This document shows positions 22,331-35,536 of a stretch of 64,000 bases of DNA, piece by piece. The DNA comes from Cepaea nemoralis (lineage: Eukaryota; Mollusca; Gastropoda; Stylommatophora; Helicidae), in NCBI GenBank assembly GCA_014155875.1, contig JACEFZ010026849.1, forward strand, positions 858,001 to 922,000, in the 5' to 3' direction. The position numbers were made by a program, and so were the translations under genes. The notes under the pieces are model-generated. The model was given only the letters and a program-made list of their open reading frames with translations, had not been told where the DNA came from and made no database searches. Each line of letters starts with the position of its first letter. The stretch's first letter is position 1.

Positions 22331-24288
22331 ATTGATTATGTGGTTGCTTCGGGATTTGAAATTTAAATATTGAGCACAACCCACTACTGGCAACGCCGAT
22401 CACATTCTGGTATGAACCTAAGGCCTATCCACGTCAATATGGAAGCACTATACTCGAGTTTCGCCCTCATTTGAGCTCTTCAGTAGTGCATATCCCTGAC
22501 CGGATCCGGAAACAGTCCCGGATCACACGTGTGAAGCGGGTGTGTAAATATGCACTACTGAAGAGCTCAAATGAGGGCGAAACTCGAGTATAGTGCTTCC
22601 ATATTGACGTGGATAGGCCTTAGGTTCATACCAGAATGTGATCGGCGTTGCCAGTAGTGGGTTGTGCTCAATATTTAAATTTCAAATCCCGAAGCAACCA
22701 CATAATCAATTGATTATTGCTCACTGGATTTAGGAGGCCTGGTGTTCCTTGCCAGTGAGAAGTCCTGATCGTTCGGGTCCCATCGATTGACGGACGTCGG
22801 TCGCGGCGATTGGGCAATCTTGAGCATAGCCTACGATGGGTAGCGTTGTGATGTTCTGTTGTGATAATTTGGTGTGTCCAGTGTGTGCCGCGTGGTTACA
22901 CACCCGCTTCACACGCGTGATCCGGGACTGTTTCCGGATCCGGTCAGGGATATGCACTACTGAAGAGCTCAAATGAGGGCGAAACTCGAGTATAGTGCTT
23001 CCATATTGACGTGGATAGGCCTTAGGTTCATACCAGAATGTGATCGGCGTTGCCAGTAGTGGGTTGTGCTCAATATTTAAATTTCAAATCCCGAAGCAAC
23101 CACATAATCAATTGATTATTGCTCACTGGATTTAGGAGGCCTGGTGTTCCTTGCCAGTGAGAAGTCCTGATCGTTCGGGTCCCATCGATTGACGGACGTC
23201 GGTCGCGGCGATTGGGCAATCTTGAGCATAGCCTACGATGGGTAGCGTTGTGATGTTCTGTTGTGATAATTTGGTGTGTCCAGTGTGTGCCGCGTGGTTA
23301 CACACCCGCTTCACACGCGTGATCCGGGACTGTTTCCGGATCCGGTCAGGGATATGCACTACTGAAGAGCTCAAATGAGGGCGAAACTCGAGTATAGTGC
23401 TTCCATATTGACGTGGATAGGCCTTAGGTTCATACCAGAATGTGATCGGCGTTGCCAGTAGTGGGTTGTGCTCAATATTTAAATTTCAAATCCCGAAGCA
23501 ACCACATAATCAATTGATTATTGCTCACTGGATTTAGGAGGCCTGGTGTTCCTTGCCAGTGAGAAGTCCTGATCGTTCGGGTCCCATCGATTGACGGACG
23601 TCGGTCGCGGCGATTGGGCAATCTTGAGCATAGCCTACGATGGGTAGCGTTGTGATGTTCTGTTGTGATAATTTGGTGTGTCCAGTGTGTGCCGCGTGGT
23701 TACACACCCGCTTCACACGCGTGATCCGGGACTGTTTCCGGATCCGGTCAGGGATATGCACTACTGAAGAGCTCAAATGAGGGCGAAACTCGAGTATAGT
23801 GCTTCCATATTGACGTGGATAGGCCTTAGGTTCATACCAGAATGTGATCGGCGTTGCCAGTAGTGGGTTGTGCTCAATATTTAAATTTCAAATCCCGAAG
23901 CAACCACATAATCAATTGATTATTGCTCACTGGATTTAGGAGGCCTGGTGTTCCTTGCCAGTGAGAAGTCCTGATCGTTCGGGTCCCATCGATTGACGGA
24001 CGTCGGTCGCGGCGATAGGGCAATCTTGGGCATAGCCTACGATGGGTAGCGTTGTGATGTTCTGTTGTGATAATTTGGTGTGTCCAGTGTGTGCCGCGTG
24101 GTTACACACCCGCTTCACACGCGTGATCCGGGACTGTTTCCGGATCCGGTCAGGGATATGCACTACTGAAGAGCTCAAATGAGGGCGAAACTCGAGTATA
24201 GTGCTTCCATATTGACGTGGATAGGCCTTAGGTTCATACCAGAATGTGATCGGCGTTGCCAGTAGTGGGTTGTGCTCAATATTTAAAT
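22331..24288. repeat. 402-bp satellite array with an inverted partial unit
   Basis: A partial unit in reverse orientation (22331-22541) is followed by a partial forward unit (about 22545-22710) and then forward units starting at 22711, 23113, 23515 and 23917, spaced exactly 402 bp; the last ends at 24288. The units are almost identical; the fourth differs at only two positions I can see (near 24017 and 24028). Each unit carries ccgggactgtttccgg-type short dyads. An 80-codon open frame recurs in each unit but only because the units are copies. Confidence 0.95.
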
Positions 24289-24916
24289 ATAAAATATTGC
24301 CCCTGAATCAGCATATTTTCATCGCTAAACTTGCTCAAATTGTGGTTGAAAAACAGATTTTCTGCGAAGATGTGACTTTGTGAATTGGAAACCCACGGGT
24401 CATGACGGCAGCGCATATCGATTGCGCTACACTTTGTAACACTCAAAACGTGCAACTTGAACTACTAAAGTTAAAGTGAATATAATTTTAAAGATTAATA
24501 ATAATTTTATACTTGTACTATTTTGTAATCATTTAACATGACGGAAAATATTTTTGAAGTCAGTTTTCATATGACCGTTTAAGACAATTTAGCATGCACA
24601 GATGCGCAGACACCAGCGGGTGTCGCTGGTGAAGGTAATCGGACACACTGGAGAGCTCTAATATCGGGTAAATAGCATGAGAAATCGCAATTCGTCTCAC
24701 CTTCACAAAAATGTGAATATCTTCACTTAGAAGTGACATACAGGCATCATTGAAGTACCATTAGATTTTGAATTTCAAGGCCTATCTACTGTGGTGGTCT
24801 CATTAGTAAATTCTCAAATTTAAAATCGTGATAGTTCTCCCTAATGGCATTTCATTATGTCGACTCTATTAAATATAACTTTACCATAAGTTTTGTTGGC
24901 AATTTGAAATGTTTTG
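24289..24916. repeat. Right flank of the satellite element
   Basis: Shares blocks with 21540-21770 (ttgaaaaacag, tctgcgaagatgtgactttg, a tacttgtactatt/gtaatcatttaac block). Beyond about 24600 the sequence is unassigned. Confidence 0.5.
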
Positions 24917-25610
24917 TAATAATATGATAATATTTATATCTGATATGCAGGCGAAAGACGGAAGCTAATTAAAAGTCAGTTAAATTTAAAAGACTAAAAA
25001 GTAAACAACAAAACAAACTGATAATTTTTATTAATAATACTCATTCATTCATTCTGATTATATATGTAGTGATAAAGTACCTATAATAATATGATAATAT
25101 TTATATCTGATATGCAGGCGAAAGCCGAAAGCTAATTAAATAAAGGGTACTTCAATTGTTATTCACCGGAACATACGCAAATCCTTTCGAGCCTCATTTG
25201 CATCGGTCCTGCAATCACTTCCGGTTTAGTGTTCGGTGGACTGCTGGACCGATCGATGGATGTTTTTTAAGTTTTTGGGCCCGTAGGGTCCTCACTGTCG
25301 GCGACAGTGAGGGCCCTACGGGCCCAAAACTAACAAAACATCCATCGATCGGTCCAGCAGTCCACCAAACACTTAACCGGAAAGTGGTTGCAGGACCGAT
25401 GCAAATGAGGCTCTAAGGGATATATAGCCTCGTGACGTCTGTTGCGGTGAATTAAAATTGAAGTACCAAATAAAGTCAGTTAAAAAAGTAAACAACAAAA
25501 TAAACTGATAATTTTTATATAATAATTAATACTCATTCATTCATTCATTCTGATTCTGAATACATCTGACTGAAAGTGAAGTCTTATCATAATTCAAGTA
25601 TTTCAAGTGA
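24917..25610 (+). repeat. Direct duplication of about 165 bp, second copy split by a MITE
   Basis: The sequence from ataatatgataatatttata (24917) through ctcattcattcattctgatt (about 25055) recurs from about 25085 to 25560. The second copy contains the palindromic MITE plus its 8-bp TSD, so the first copy shows a related unfilled site. Confidence 0.85.
25146..25467. mobile_element. 322-bp palindromic MITE with 8-bp TSD
   Basis: The element begins ggtacttcaatt and ends aattgaagtacc. Nearly its whole length is an inverted repeat centred on cactgtcggcgacagtg near 25300. The perfect 8-bp duplication aaataaag lies at 25138-25145 and 25468-25475. Eight-base TSDs are typical of hAT-like elements; no transposase is encoded. 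An open frame spanning it is only a product of the palindrome. Confidence 0.92.
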
Positions 25611-26093
25611 CCGATATGGTGATAAAATACACCTATGATATAAAATACAAAAGAAAACACGTGTCAGACATACCTGTGACACTATTAAAAACACACAAGA
25701 TGTAACACGGTGTCATCAACAACAGCAACTCATTTTTCTGAACTAAAACATCAGCATGCAACAATGTCAATATTACTGGGATGTTTCTGGTTTCACCGGC
25801 TGCGGGCAATGTTGAATTTTTTGTGTTGACCAATATTATAGTCTGCTTGCCATATTTACTTTATTTATTTTGTTTGCTATATTAATCGGTAACATAATGA
25901 AGTGGAACTATTGACGATCACCTTCGGTGATTATAATTATTTAATAAAGTTTTAAAAAATAAAGAATTTAATGTTTATTATCTATATAATTTATTTTACA
26001 TATGAACAGCGGTATTAATTTTCTTCCAGCAGCTGTATGCCAAAAGTCTGGCATTTCCATATTGCAGCTTGTTTTTGTTGTGGTTTGTAAATC

Positions 26094-26100
26094 ATGGCAG
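26094..26100 (+). CDS. KLHDC10: Candidate KLHDC10 first coding exon (ATGGCAG)
   Basis: A 7-nt coding segment, ATG GCA G, ends at a GTAAAG donor and joins exon 2 in phase to begin MAEPLCTCCPVGRSGHR. The ATG has A at -3 and G at +4, and an in-frame TAA two codons upstream fits a 5' UTR. It would imply a 14-kb intron and a protein lacking the N-terminal extension seen in vertebrates. Chance cannot be excluded for so short a match. Confidence 0.4.
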
Positions 26101-29100
26101 GTAAAGCATCTTGCTCACAATATAACTTGATAAATATGTGTTAAGTTTTCTCCTCGACGACGAATTATATTGTAATAATAACAGAGTAAATGCGATGATA
26201 GCATCTGGGATCGATCCAGCCTCATAAATAGAATTAGAAAAGGTCTCCCTCAACTCTCAGTTCTTAACACTCGACCTGACTCCGTGAACGAGCTGGTCAT
26301 CTCAAATGATTATGCCTTGTCTTCTTTATGACAGTAGCTGCCATGGGAGGATCTATTAATGAATGTTGAATATTTCCGAGCCAGTGTAGGATAGGATATC
26401 TACCTGCATTTCCGTATGAATATGCCTTACACTAAGCCCTCTGGCCCCCCAAAAGAAACAAAACAGTACAGTAACTGAACTAACTTGCAGTATTTTCTTC
26501 CGTGGTGCAATCTGTGAGTATGGCTGACAGATAGAACACCACGTGCAAGTGAAACTGTGTAAGTATACGCACGCAGCTGTTGTCTGCCACATATAGACAT
26601 TAATCTAGACGGTTGTGCCACATAATGCTACCAAACACCATTTATCAACTGTCTTACTCTTATATCACTTTGTGACTTACCATCACAATTATTAAAGATA
26701 GAGTATTAAATATCCGCTTCCGAAAAGCAATCTTAGTTTTATTTGTAAATAACCAATATTCTGTTTCTCTTTATTAACTGGTTCACTGCCAAACATAAAA
26801 TGGGTTTCAACTTTGAACCAGACAGAAATTGATGTCAGAAAATAAGAAGTAGAGGTGTGTCACAGTAATGATCTAGAAATGATTAAAATGGTAGCAGCTA
26901 TCTTGTATTATATATCAAATTAAAGGAGATTGGAGGAAACATCACTATTGCTACTATTACTATTACAAATCACATGTTCACCTGCTGCCAAGGAGAATGA
27001 TGGCTTAATTATATGTCGGCCTCTTAGCAGTTCATCTTCTTTTTGTGTTTGCTCTGCAATTGTCTTGCTTGCAAATATTTTTCTCTGCCATAATAATAAT
27101 AATAATAATAACAGCATCCTTCAGTCATATCTGACTATAGTTTGATGCCATAATTACCAATTCTTAAATATTGTCTCCATGTATATGCAGGATGTCTAGT
27201 TTTATTTTCAACACACACAGCACCTTCTACTCCCTCTTTTATTCAGTAAATAATTGTGGTTGCATTGTGTCTGTATACAGTGAAGCTGCGTTATTTGTAG
27301 TCTTTGACTAACAAGTCCAGCTTCAGCACAGCAATTTTGTAAACTGGGCTTGTTTTAAGCTTTTGATCCCTACTTTCTTGGCCAGACTGAAGTAGCCACT
27401 TTAGTAGCATTTTATAAATTGCTTTTTAATTATATAACCTGCATAGTTGGATACCTCTTGAAAAAAAAAAAAAAAACGGTACCTTATTCAAGTCTGTGGG
27501 TCAATTATTAGCCAAGATATTAATGTTTGTGTGTCAGTTTATCATTTAATATAAACATAGAAAAAACGATTTTGACCCTTTCACTTTTTGTGACCTACCC
27601 ACACACTCACACTACTGTTGGTTACACTGATGCCAAGGGATTTACCACCGTTGCTGTCTAACTCTAGGACAGATAACCTCTGAGTTTATATGTATACACA
27701 TGCACACACAGATATATACATCTCCACGTCATGCTGTGATGATGTCAGATTGCACGCGTGACTGCACACACTGTCTTGTTAGCGTGAGGCTGCAAGACGG
27801 ATATCCATTTTTATTGTTTTGACCACAGAAGTCCTGTTGGAAAGTTGCAAAATTATCAACGATGTGGTCCGTGTAGAATGATAATTAAAAAAAAAAAGTT
27901 GCTTAAAAATCGACAGGGTCGACTTCATTGCACCGGGTTTTATCTCATATGGCTCAGTCTCTTTCTGCAGTGCGGAAAGCGTCGCACAAAGCATGAACTC
28001 CGTAGCTCTAGCGAAGATCCACAGGAGTCTCAGAGAAATTTAACTCGTGAACCGAAGGACGCGGCCTGGAATCGAACCCACAACCTTTGGAGCGCGAGTT
28101 AAATGGCTTGACCACTTCACCACGAAGACTCCCTAGAATGGTAAAAAATTACACATAAATACTATAATGGGTGTTGAATGTAAACATGCAATCATTGGCA
28201 TTGCAATTGCTATGAATATTCCATAACAATATTAAATGTTCATCGCTGGATGAAAACTGCCATGTCCCGCGATTGAAATACCACAGTACAGCATGTCATC
28301 TGTATAATTTCAGTTTGAGATGGGATTGCCAACTTTAATAGTCGAAAACTACATAATTATGTGTAAACATGAATAATAAATTTAATAAAACATACTAGAA
28401 CAGTGCACAAAGTCTAGTTAAAATGGAATATACAGGTGTACTTAAGTCTTATAAAGTCAGTCTGTACTTCCGTCCAGGAAACAAATTTAAGAAGACATGA
28501 GGTATAGATTCGTAGCTCATGGAGGGAAACATAATATCCAGTAATCAGTTTCTGTTTTAATTCGATCTTGAAATAATCAGGTAATTTAACATTACAAGTA
28601 ATCTAAGCCTCCTTAAATCTGAGACACAAAAAATAGTTGCCGAACAAATCCGCAAATATATTTCCAGTTAAATTCGGCAATTTGAATCTAAGTAGCTAGA
28701 CTGAAGTGATACAGTTTCCAGGATCACATTTTACAATGATCTACATAGTCTCATCTCATCATGTTCCTCTTGTACCTTGCGGTGTCGAGGTGAAGTATAA
28801 ACTTCGTGTGAGTGCCCGATTATGGGCTTCATATATCGATATTCCCATGGACTCTGCTATTCCCTCCGTCCAACGTTTACGTGGTCGGCCTCTTCCTCTG
28901 ATTCCATCTGGTCTGTACATCATTGCTTTTGTGGTATGCTGTTGACTGGTAACCTACTTGCATGGCCAAACCATTTGACTTGCTGCTTTCTGATAAAATC
29001 TAGTGCTGCTTTAACCCCCACTTTAGGCCTGATTTCTTCATTTCTGATCTTATCTCTTCTTGATATGTTGAGTATTCTTCTCAGGAACCTCATTTCTGTT

Positions 29101-32100
29101 GTTGTGATTTTTCTTTTCTCTTTTTCTGTCATTGTCCAGGTTTGGCATTGGTAGCAAAGAGTTGGCAGGAAGATTGTGTTGTAAAGTGCTTTCTTAGTAG
29201 TTATTGATACATGTTTGTTCTTTAGTATTGGTGCCATTTGTCCAATGAGTTGATTTGCCTTATTGCACCTATTTTCGATCTCGTCTTCTGATCTGCCATT
29301 TGATGATATTATACTTCCTAGGTACTTGAAACTCTTTACTTGTTTCAAGGGATGTTCATTTAGGTGAATTGTTGTTGTTTGTTCTTCTTTAGTTATAGTC
29401 ATTACCTCTGTTTTGCTTGTGCTAATTTTCATGTTATATTCCCTACACATTTCGTTTAGACTATTCATGTGGTCTTGTAATTCAGCTTCTGATTTTGCTA
29501 TTAGTGCTTGGTCATCCGCGAACAGGAGTTCTCTAATGGTTAGATTTGCAGATGGTTCTTCTGTTCTCTCATCATGCAAGGTGTGGAATGCACCTGGCCC
29601 TGCAGCCAGCAGGGTTAGGATCGGCTAGCCTCTCCCAGGAGGGGTGAAGAGCGAAAATTAGTAGCCTGCCGATGACCCGCATACTACACAAGTCAACCCC
29701 CACCTCCACGTGGTGCAGACCGGGCAATATGACCGCAAGGTCATGGGCTAACGGGGCTATGGCTCGCCGTAGGGGATGGACTCCCTGTGGTCAGATTAGT
29801 GTCCTAAACCTGCGACTGGCCTAGCAAGCTGGCAGGGGATCTTCATACTGCTCGTAGAAAAACTAAGAAGTATAAACGGACTGACCCAAACGGATATCGA
29901 CCCGGCAATGTTAATGGACCACGAGATAGATCAGCGACTCAAAAAATAGGCACAATGAATGTCTGTGGCTTCAATAGTAAAGAAGAAGAGCTTATAGAAA
30001 CAATGGAAGAGAGGAAAATTGGACTGATGGGAATAGCGGACACCAGAACAAAGGGGAAAGGATGCAAGGAGTTCCACCACAGTTACACGTTTGTTTTCTC
30101 TGGAGTAGAACAGCAAGAAAGGGCAAGACACGGTGTTGGAATAGTCATTGAACCACGGCTTGCAAGAGGAATACTAGAAATAAAATATATATCAGAAAGA
30201 ATCATAACAGTGAGAATAAAAGAACAAACAATTACAACATATGTACAAATATACGCACCATGTAATGCAAACAATAATGAGCAAGAATGCGAGGACTTCT
30301 ACGAAGACATACATGACGTGCTAAATAAAATAGATAAGCAGGACAACATAATAGTTATGGGAGACTTCAATGCAAGACTAGGACATAACAGAGTGGGCAT
30401 AGAAAAACATCTGGGAGCATTTGGAGACAAGCAAAATGAAAGGATGATAACGGAAGTAGACTATTAGAGCTTTGCAGCCAACACGACCTCTATATAACAA
30501 ACACATTCTATAAACATAAGGATCTACATCTCATTGGCACCTTTCCGTCTTGACAGACGATAGTTTGGTACATTGTGCTTCAAAAAGGCTTAATAACTAT
30601 GATCCGTGGCGAGTGTGGCTGGTAAGGCCAATTCTTGCTGCAAATGATTGCCCACAGTAGATGCATGTGAAAACGTGGTCATTTCCACCATTGTGCACCA
30701 TCTTACGTCTCTCACGCTCTGTGTGTGCTTTATCTGCAATCATATTTTCCTTTGTCTTTATTCCATTTCTGATAGTTGCCCTCCATGCAACACGTTCAGC
30801 AGCGACTTGCTCCCAATGTGCATTATCAATGCCTGTATCAATCATGTCCCGCTTACACACATCTTTGTACCGTAGTAGAGGCCGACCCTGAGATCTCCTA
30901 CCTGTCTGTAATTCACCAAAAAAGATGTCCTTTGGTATTCTACCATCATCCATCCTCCTAATGTGTCCTATCCATCTAAGTCTACGAAGACTGAGCATGG
31001 AATAAACCGTCACACAACCTGATCTTTCCAATACTTCAGTATTTGTGATTTTGTCTTGCCACTTAATACCAAGTATTCTTCGCAGACACGGCATATGAAA
31101 GCTGTTTAAACGTTTCTCTTGGCGTGAGTAAGTTGTCCAGGTTTCACTGCCATAAAGAAGAGTACTAAGAACACAGGCTTGGTAGACGAGGACTTTTGTT
31201 TTGGCAGTAAGCTTCCTGTTCTCCCAGACTCTTTTTGCTAACATGTTCATTGTTGTTGCTGCCTTGCCAATCCTGATGTTGATTTCCTGATCGAGGGACA
31301 ATTTGCTATTTACCTCTGATCCTAGATATGTAAAATGGTCTACTATCTCCAGTTCGGCGTCGTCAGTAAAGATTGATGGTACACCATGTGCACCTTGTGA
31401 CATAATCTGTGTCTTCTTTTTGTTAATTGTTAAACCAAATTCAGAACAAGCATTGGAGAATGCAGATAGTAGATGTTGTAATTCTTCCTCAGAGTGGGTC
31501 GTAATCGCAGCATCATCCGCAAAAAGCAACTCTCTGATTAGTACCCTCCTAATTTTGGTCTTGGCCTTCAATCTCTGAGCATTATAGAGGCCACAATCTG
31601 AGCGTGAGTATTGCCTCTCCATAGCACAAAGCCTGGGCTACAATAAAGAAACCATGTGTTGCCCATGCAGCATGATCCCTCTCTCGGCCTGCCTAGTTCA
31701 CTCCAGAGGAAAGTTAACACCTATACATCTGGAACAAGACAAGCTGTAGAAGCTGCCGGATCAGCAAAGCACTGCTCTAACTGACCGCCTGTCGGAGCTT
31801 CGATCCTAGACCAGCTGCCAACCAAGGCTTAAGGCCTGGTCTGCCCTGCCATGACTATTTTGTCTTTGGTTTGCATTTCCTCGCACCAGGATAAGGCTTG
31901 TACCCTCCCAATTGCGCTCTTCCTCCCGAAGCCGTTGGCACAATGTGGGGTGTCGGGTTTGGTAAGCGCCGCCTAACATTCGGCGCTGACAGAAAGCAGG
32001 TAGTACCGTCTACTGTCATACGGTAGCTCAGTCATATCTGACTAAGACCTGACTAAGGTCTAAGGATCTACATAGTGTCTGCATTTAAATACTTTTTCCA

Positions 32101-35100
32101 TTTCTCAGAGATAATAATCCTCTTGATTGAATTTTACTTGCAGGTTCTGTGTCCAAATGAACATTCAATATAACTGGAAAGCTCAATGAAAGGAAGAACA
32201 CACAGAGAAACGGGTGAATATTTTGACCAGTCTTCATCAACAAATAAAAGAACACACACACAAAATAATTAGCGGGGAAACTGAAGTATTTCAGTTTTCC
32301 CACTTAGTATTTCTTATGTATTTGTTTGTTTATGAAAACTTTATTCAGAATGTTTGCTTATATATGTGTGTGTTTTTCCTTCTGGCAAGCATCCTTAATT
32401 ATATTTTGTTTTCATCCGGATTCCAGTGTCAATACAGCAGCAGACACATTCATGAATACCATCTTGGATATTCTGTCTTCTTTTCCTTCTATGCCTAGTA
32501 TTTTATTTCTTGCATCCATTCTGTGTTGTTGAAGTGGTTTAGCCACTTTCTCTGTGCTTCAAAGGTTGGAGGTTTGTTTCCAGACTCTGTTAATTGTTTC
32601 ACAGAGACTCCTGAGCGTCATTGCTGGAACTATGGAGTTTCAGCACTTCAGTGAACCTGGCGCAGTGAAGTAAATCCTCTTATCTCATCTCATCTCATCT
32701 TGTTCCTTGCGGTGTTGAGGTGAAGTATAAACAGCGAGACAATGCCCATTTATGGGCTTCATGTATCGATATTCCCATGGACTCTGCTATTTCCTCTGTC
32801 CATCGGTTATGTGGTCAGCCTCTTCCTCTGCTTCTCTCTGGTCTGTACATCATTGCTTGCTGTGTGGTATACTGTTAGTTGGTAAGTTAGTTACATGGCC
32901 AAACCATTTTACTTGTTGCTTTCTAATTATCAATCAATCATGTGCCATGCCGGAAAGCGTGGGCGGTCATGATTCGCCATTTCACTCGATCACCAGTGTC
33001 GTGGATCAGCTCAGTATTCCTGTCTCGGCCATGCCATGTGGCCAAGCCATCCAGGTATTTTTCTCTCGGTCTTCCTTTTGGTCTGTTCCCTTCGATCTTG
33101 CCAGTTGTCACCAAGTTCTCCAATCCATTTCTTCTCATAACATGTCCACAAAATTTTGACTGTCTACGTCTAATAATTTCTCTAATCAGTTTACGATGTT
33201 CATTTGTCTCCTGTAGTACTTGGTCATTGGTTTTTCTGTCTGTCCATGGTATTCTTTGCATTTTCCTCAGAAACCACATTTCTGCAGCCATCAGATGTTT
33301 TTCAGCTTGACTGCTCATTGTCCAAGTTTCACATCCATACAAAAGAACAGGCTCTATGTATCCCCTCAACACTCTTTTTCTTGTTTCAATTGACATCTTT
33401 TTATTGGTCAGTATGTTTTTCATCTTGCTAAAGGCTACTTTTGCCATGGCGATTCTTGTTCTAATCTCTTCAAGGCATCTCCCATCAGATGTTATGACTG
33501 TTCCAAGATAATTGTACCGATTCACTTGTTGAAGAATATTTCCATGTACTTGTATATTACATTGTGGCACTTCTTTCTTCCTAGTGACGACCATAACCTG
33601 AGTCTTTTTACAATTTAATTCTAACCCCAGTTGCTCACTGTGTACAACAACCGCGTCTACTAATTGTTGCAGGTCCTGCGCATTGTCTGCAATTAATACT
33701 GTATCATCTGCATATCTAATGTTATTGATGTTTCGTCCTCCAATGCTGATTCCATTTATATCCTCTACATTTCTGAAAATATTTTCACTGTATAGGGAAA
33801 AAAGATCTGGAGACATCACACATCCCTGCCTAACACCTCTCTTAATTGGCTGATACTGTCCCACTTCATTATCAGTCCTTATTGCAGCTTGTTGTTTCCA
33901 ATATATGTTTTTTATAAGTCTAAATGTCTTTCCCATCAATTTGTAGATCTGCAAGCATATCCACCATGTTGACATGTCTAACTCTATCAAAAGCCTTTGT
34001 ATAGTCAATAAAAAAATTTGTTGCTTATCCCTTACGGGACGTTGCAGTCAACACCAGCATTTTCAGCTGCTGTTGATGTACTAGGCAAGTGTTACGTTCA
34101 GTAGTTTGCCATTGCTTTCTGAACGACCGGCCCCTATACCTTTTTCGAAAAACCAGCACCGCTGGGTTTCGAACCCAGGTATACGGACTCACAAACCGCG
34201 TTCGCAAGCCCTTAGCCACAGAGAGTCAATAAAGCAAAGATGTATATCCTTGTTTACTTCTATAGCACGTTCAATAACTGTTCGCAACATATACACAGCA
34301 TTTACTGTACCCTTTCCTTCTACAAACCCACATTGTTCTTCCCCTATTTCAGGTTGTATCTTCTTCCTCACTCTTTGCATGATAATTCTTAGCAAAATTT
34401 TTGTGATGTGACTCATTATACTAATACTGAGTTATATATATATATATATAATTATACTTCTTAGTTTTTCTATGAGCTGTATGAAAATCCCCTGCTGGCT
34501 TGCTAGGCCAGTCGCATGTTTAGGACAACTATCTGACCAGGGGGATCCGTCCCCCCTGGCGAGCCAGAACCTCTTGGCCCATGACCTCGCTGTCATGGTT
34601 TGCCAATCTACATCATGTGGAGGTGGGGTTGACTTGTGTAGTCTGCAAGTCATCGGCAGGCTACTAATTTTCACTTTTCACTCCTCCTGGGAGAGGCTTG
34701 CCGATCCTAACCCTACTCTAATCCTCTAACTTGGCAAATTCCTTTAAAGCCTTTTGAGACTCAATTCGTATTTCATAAATTGCATGACAATTTTTTAAAC
34801 TCTGTAATTAGCAGCAGCTTGGCTATTTTGTATTTTCTTTCTTCCTTTTTTTTTGGTATCATGTTGAATCAAACATTTCATTTTATCACATCAGCTCAGT
34901 TTTGATGAAGGAACAAATGATGACCATTTCAGGATGAAAGTATTTTAGCAAGGAAGGATAGCAATGCTAGCAGTCTAGATGTGTATGGTAAGCAACACAT
35001 TATACTCAGAATCACAAGTGCATGCTCATGATAATTGCAACAAGTGAATGACATTTTTGGAACTGCGGTATGACAGCGGCTTTCAATTAATTTTTAATTG

Positions 35101-35368
35101 GGTATTAATTCATATTGAGACAGATTTTTGTAAATGAACTGAGCTCCCAGATCAACTCCAGCTTGACGTGGGTGCCTGAATATATCTTGGGAAGTAAAGG
35201 CAGCTGGAATGGTATTTGCCATATCACCCCTCGAGTTCTGATTGGGGTCGACACCATAAAATTTTTACTTTTTTGACATTTCAGTGATGAAGTTCTTCTG
35301 TTGTTTAGTTCCCATGGGAAATAATTCTTCACCCCACCCATCTCATAAACAAGTCCCAAACACCACCC

Positions 35369-35436
<68 letters not shown>

Positions 35437-35473
35437 CCCCTCTCTCTCTCTCTCTCTCTCTCTCACCTCTCTC

Positions 35474-35536
<63 letters not shown>

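Noticed and set aside
22730..24178. An identical 80-codon open frame repeated four times on the minus strand
   Set aside because: It recurs only because the 402-bp satellite units are copies. It has no family resemblance, and the inverted partial unit at the left edge breaks it.
25156..25416. An 86-codon open frame
   Set aside because: It spans the palindromic MITE; its second half is the mirror of the first.
26930..27145. A secreted Leu-rich small protein
   Set aside because: The Leu and Asn runs come from (ta)n and (aat)n simple repeats, with no further support.
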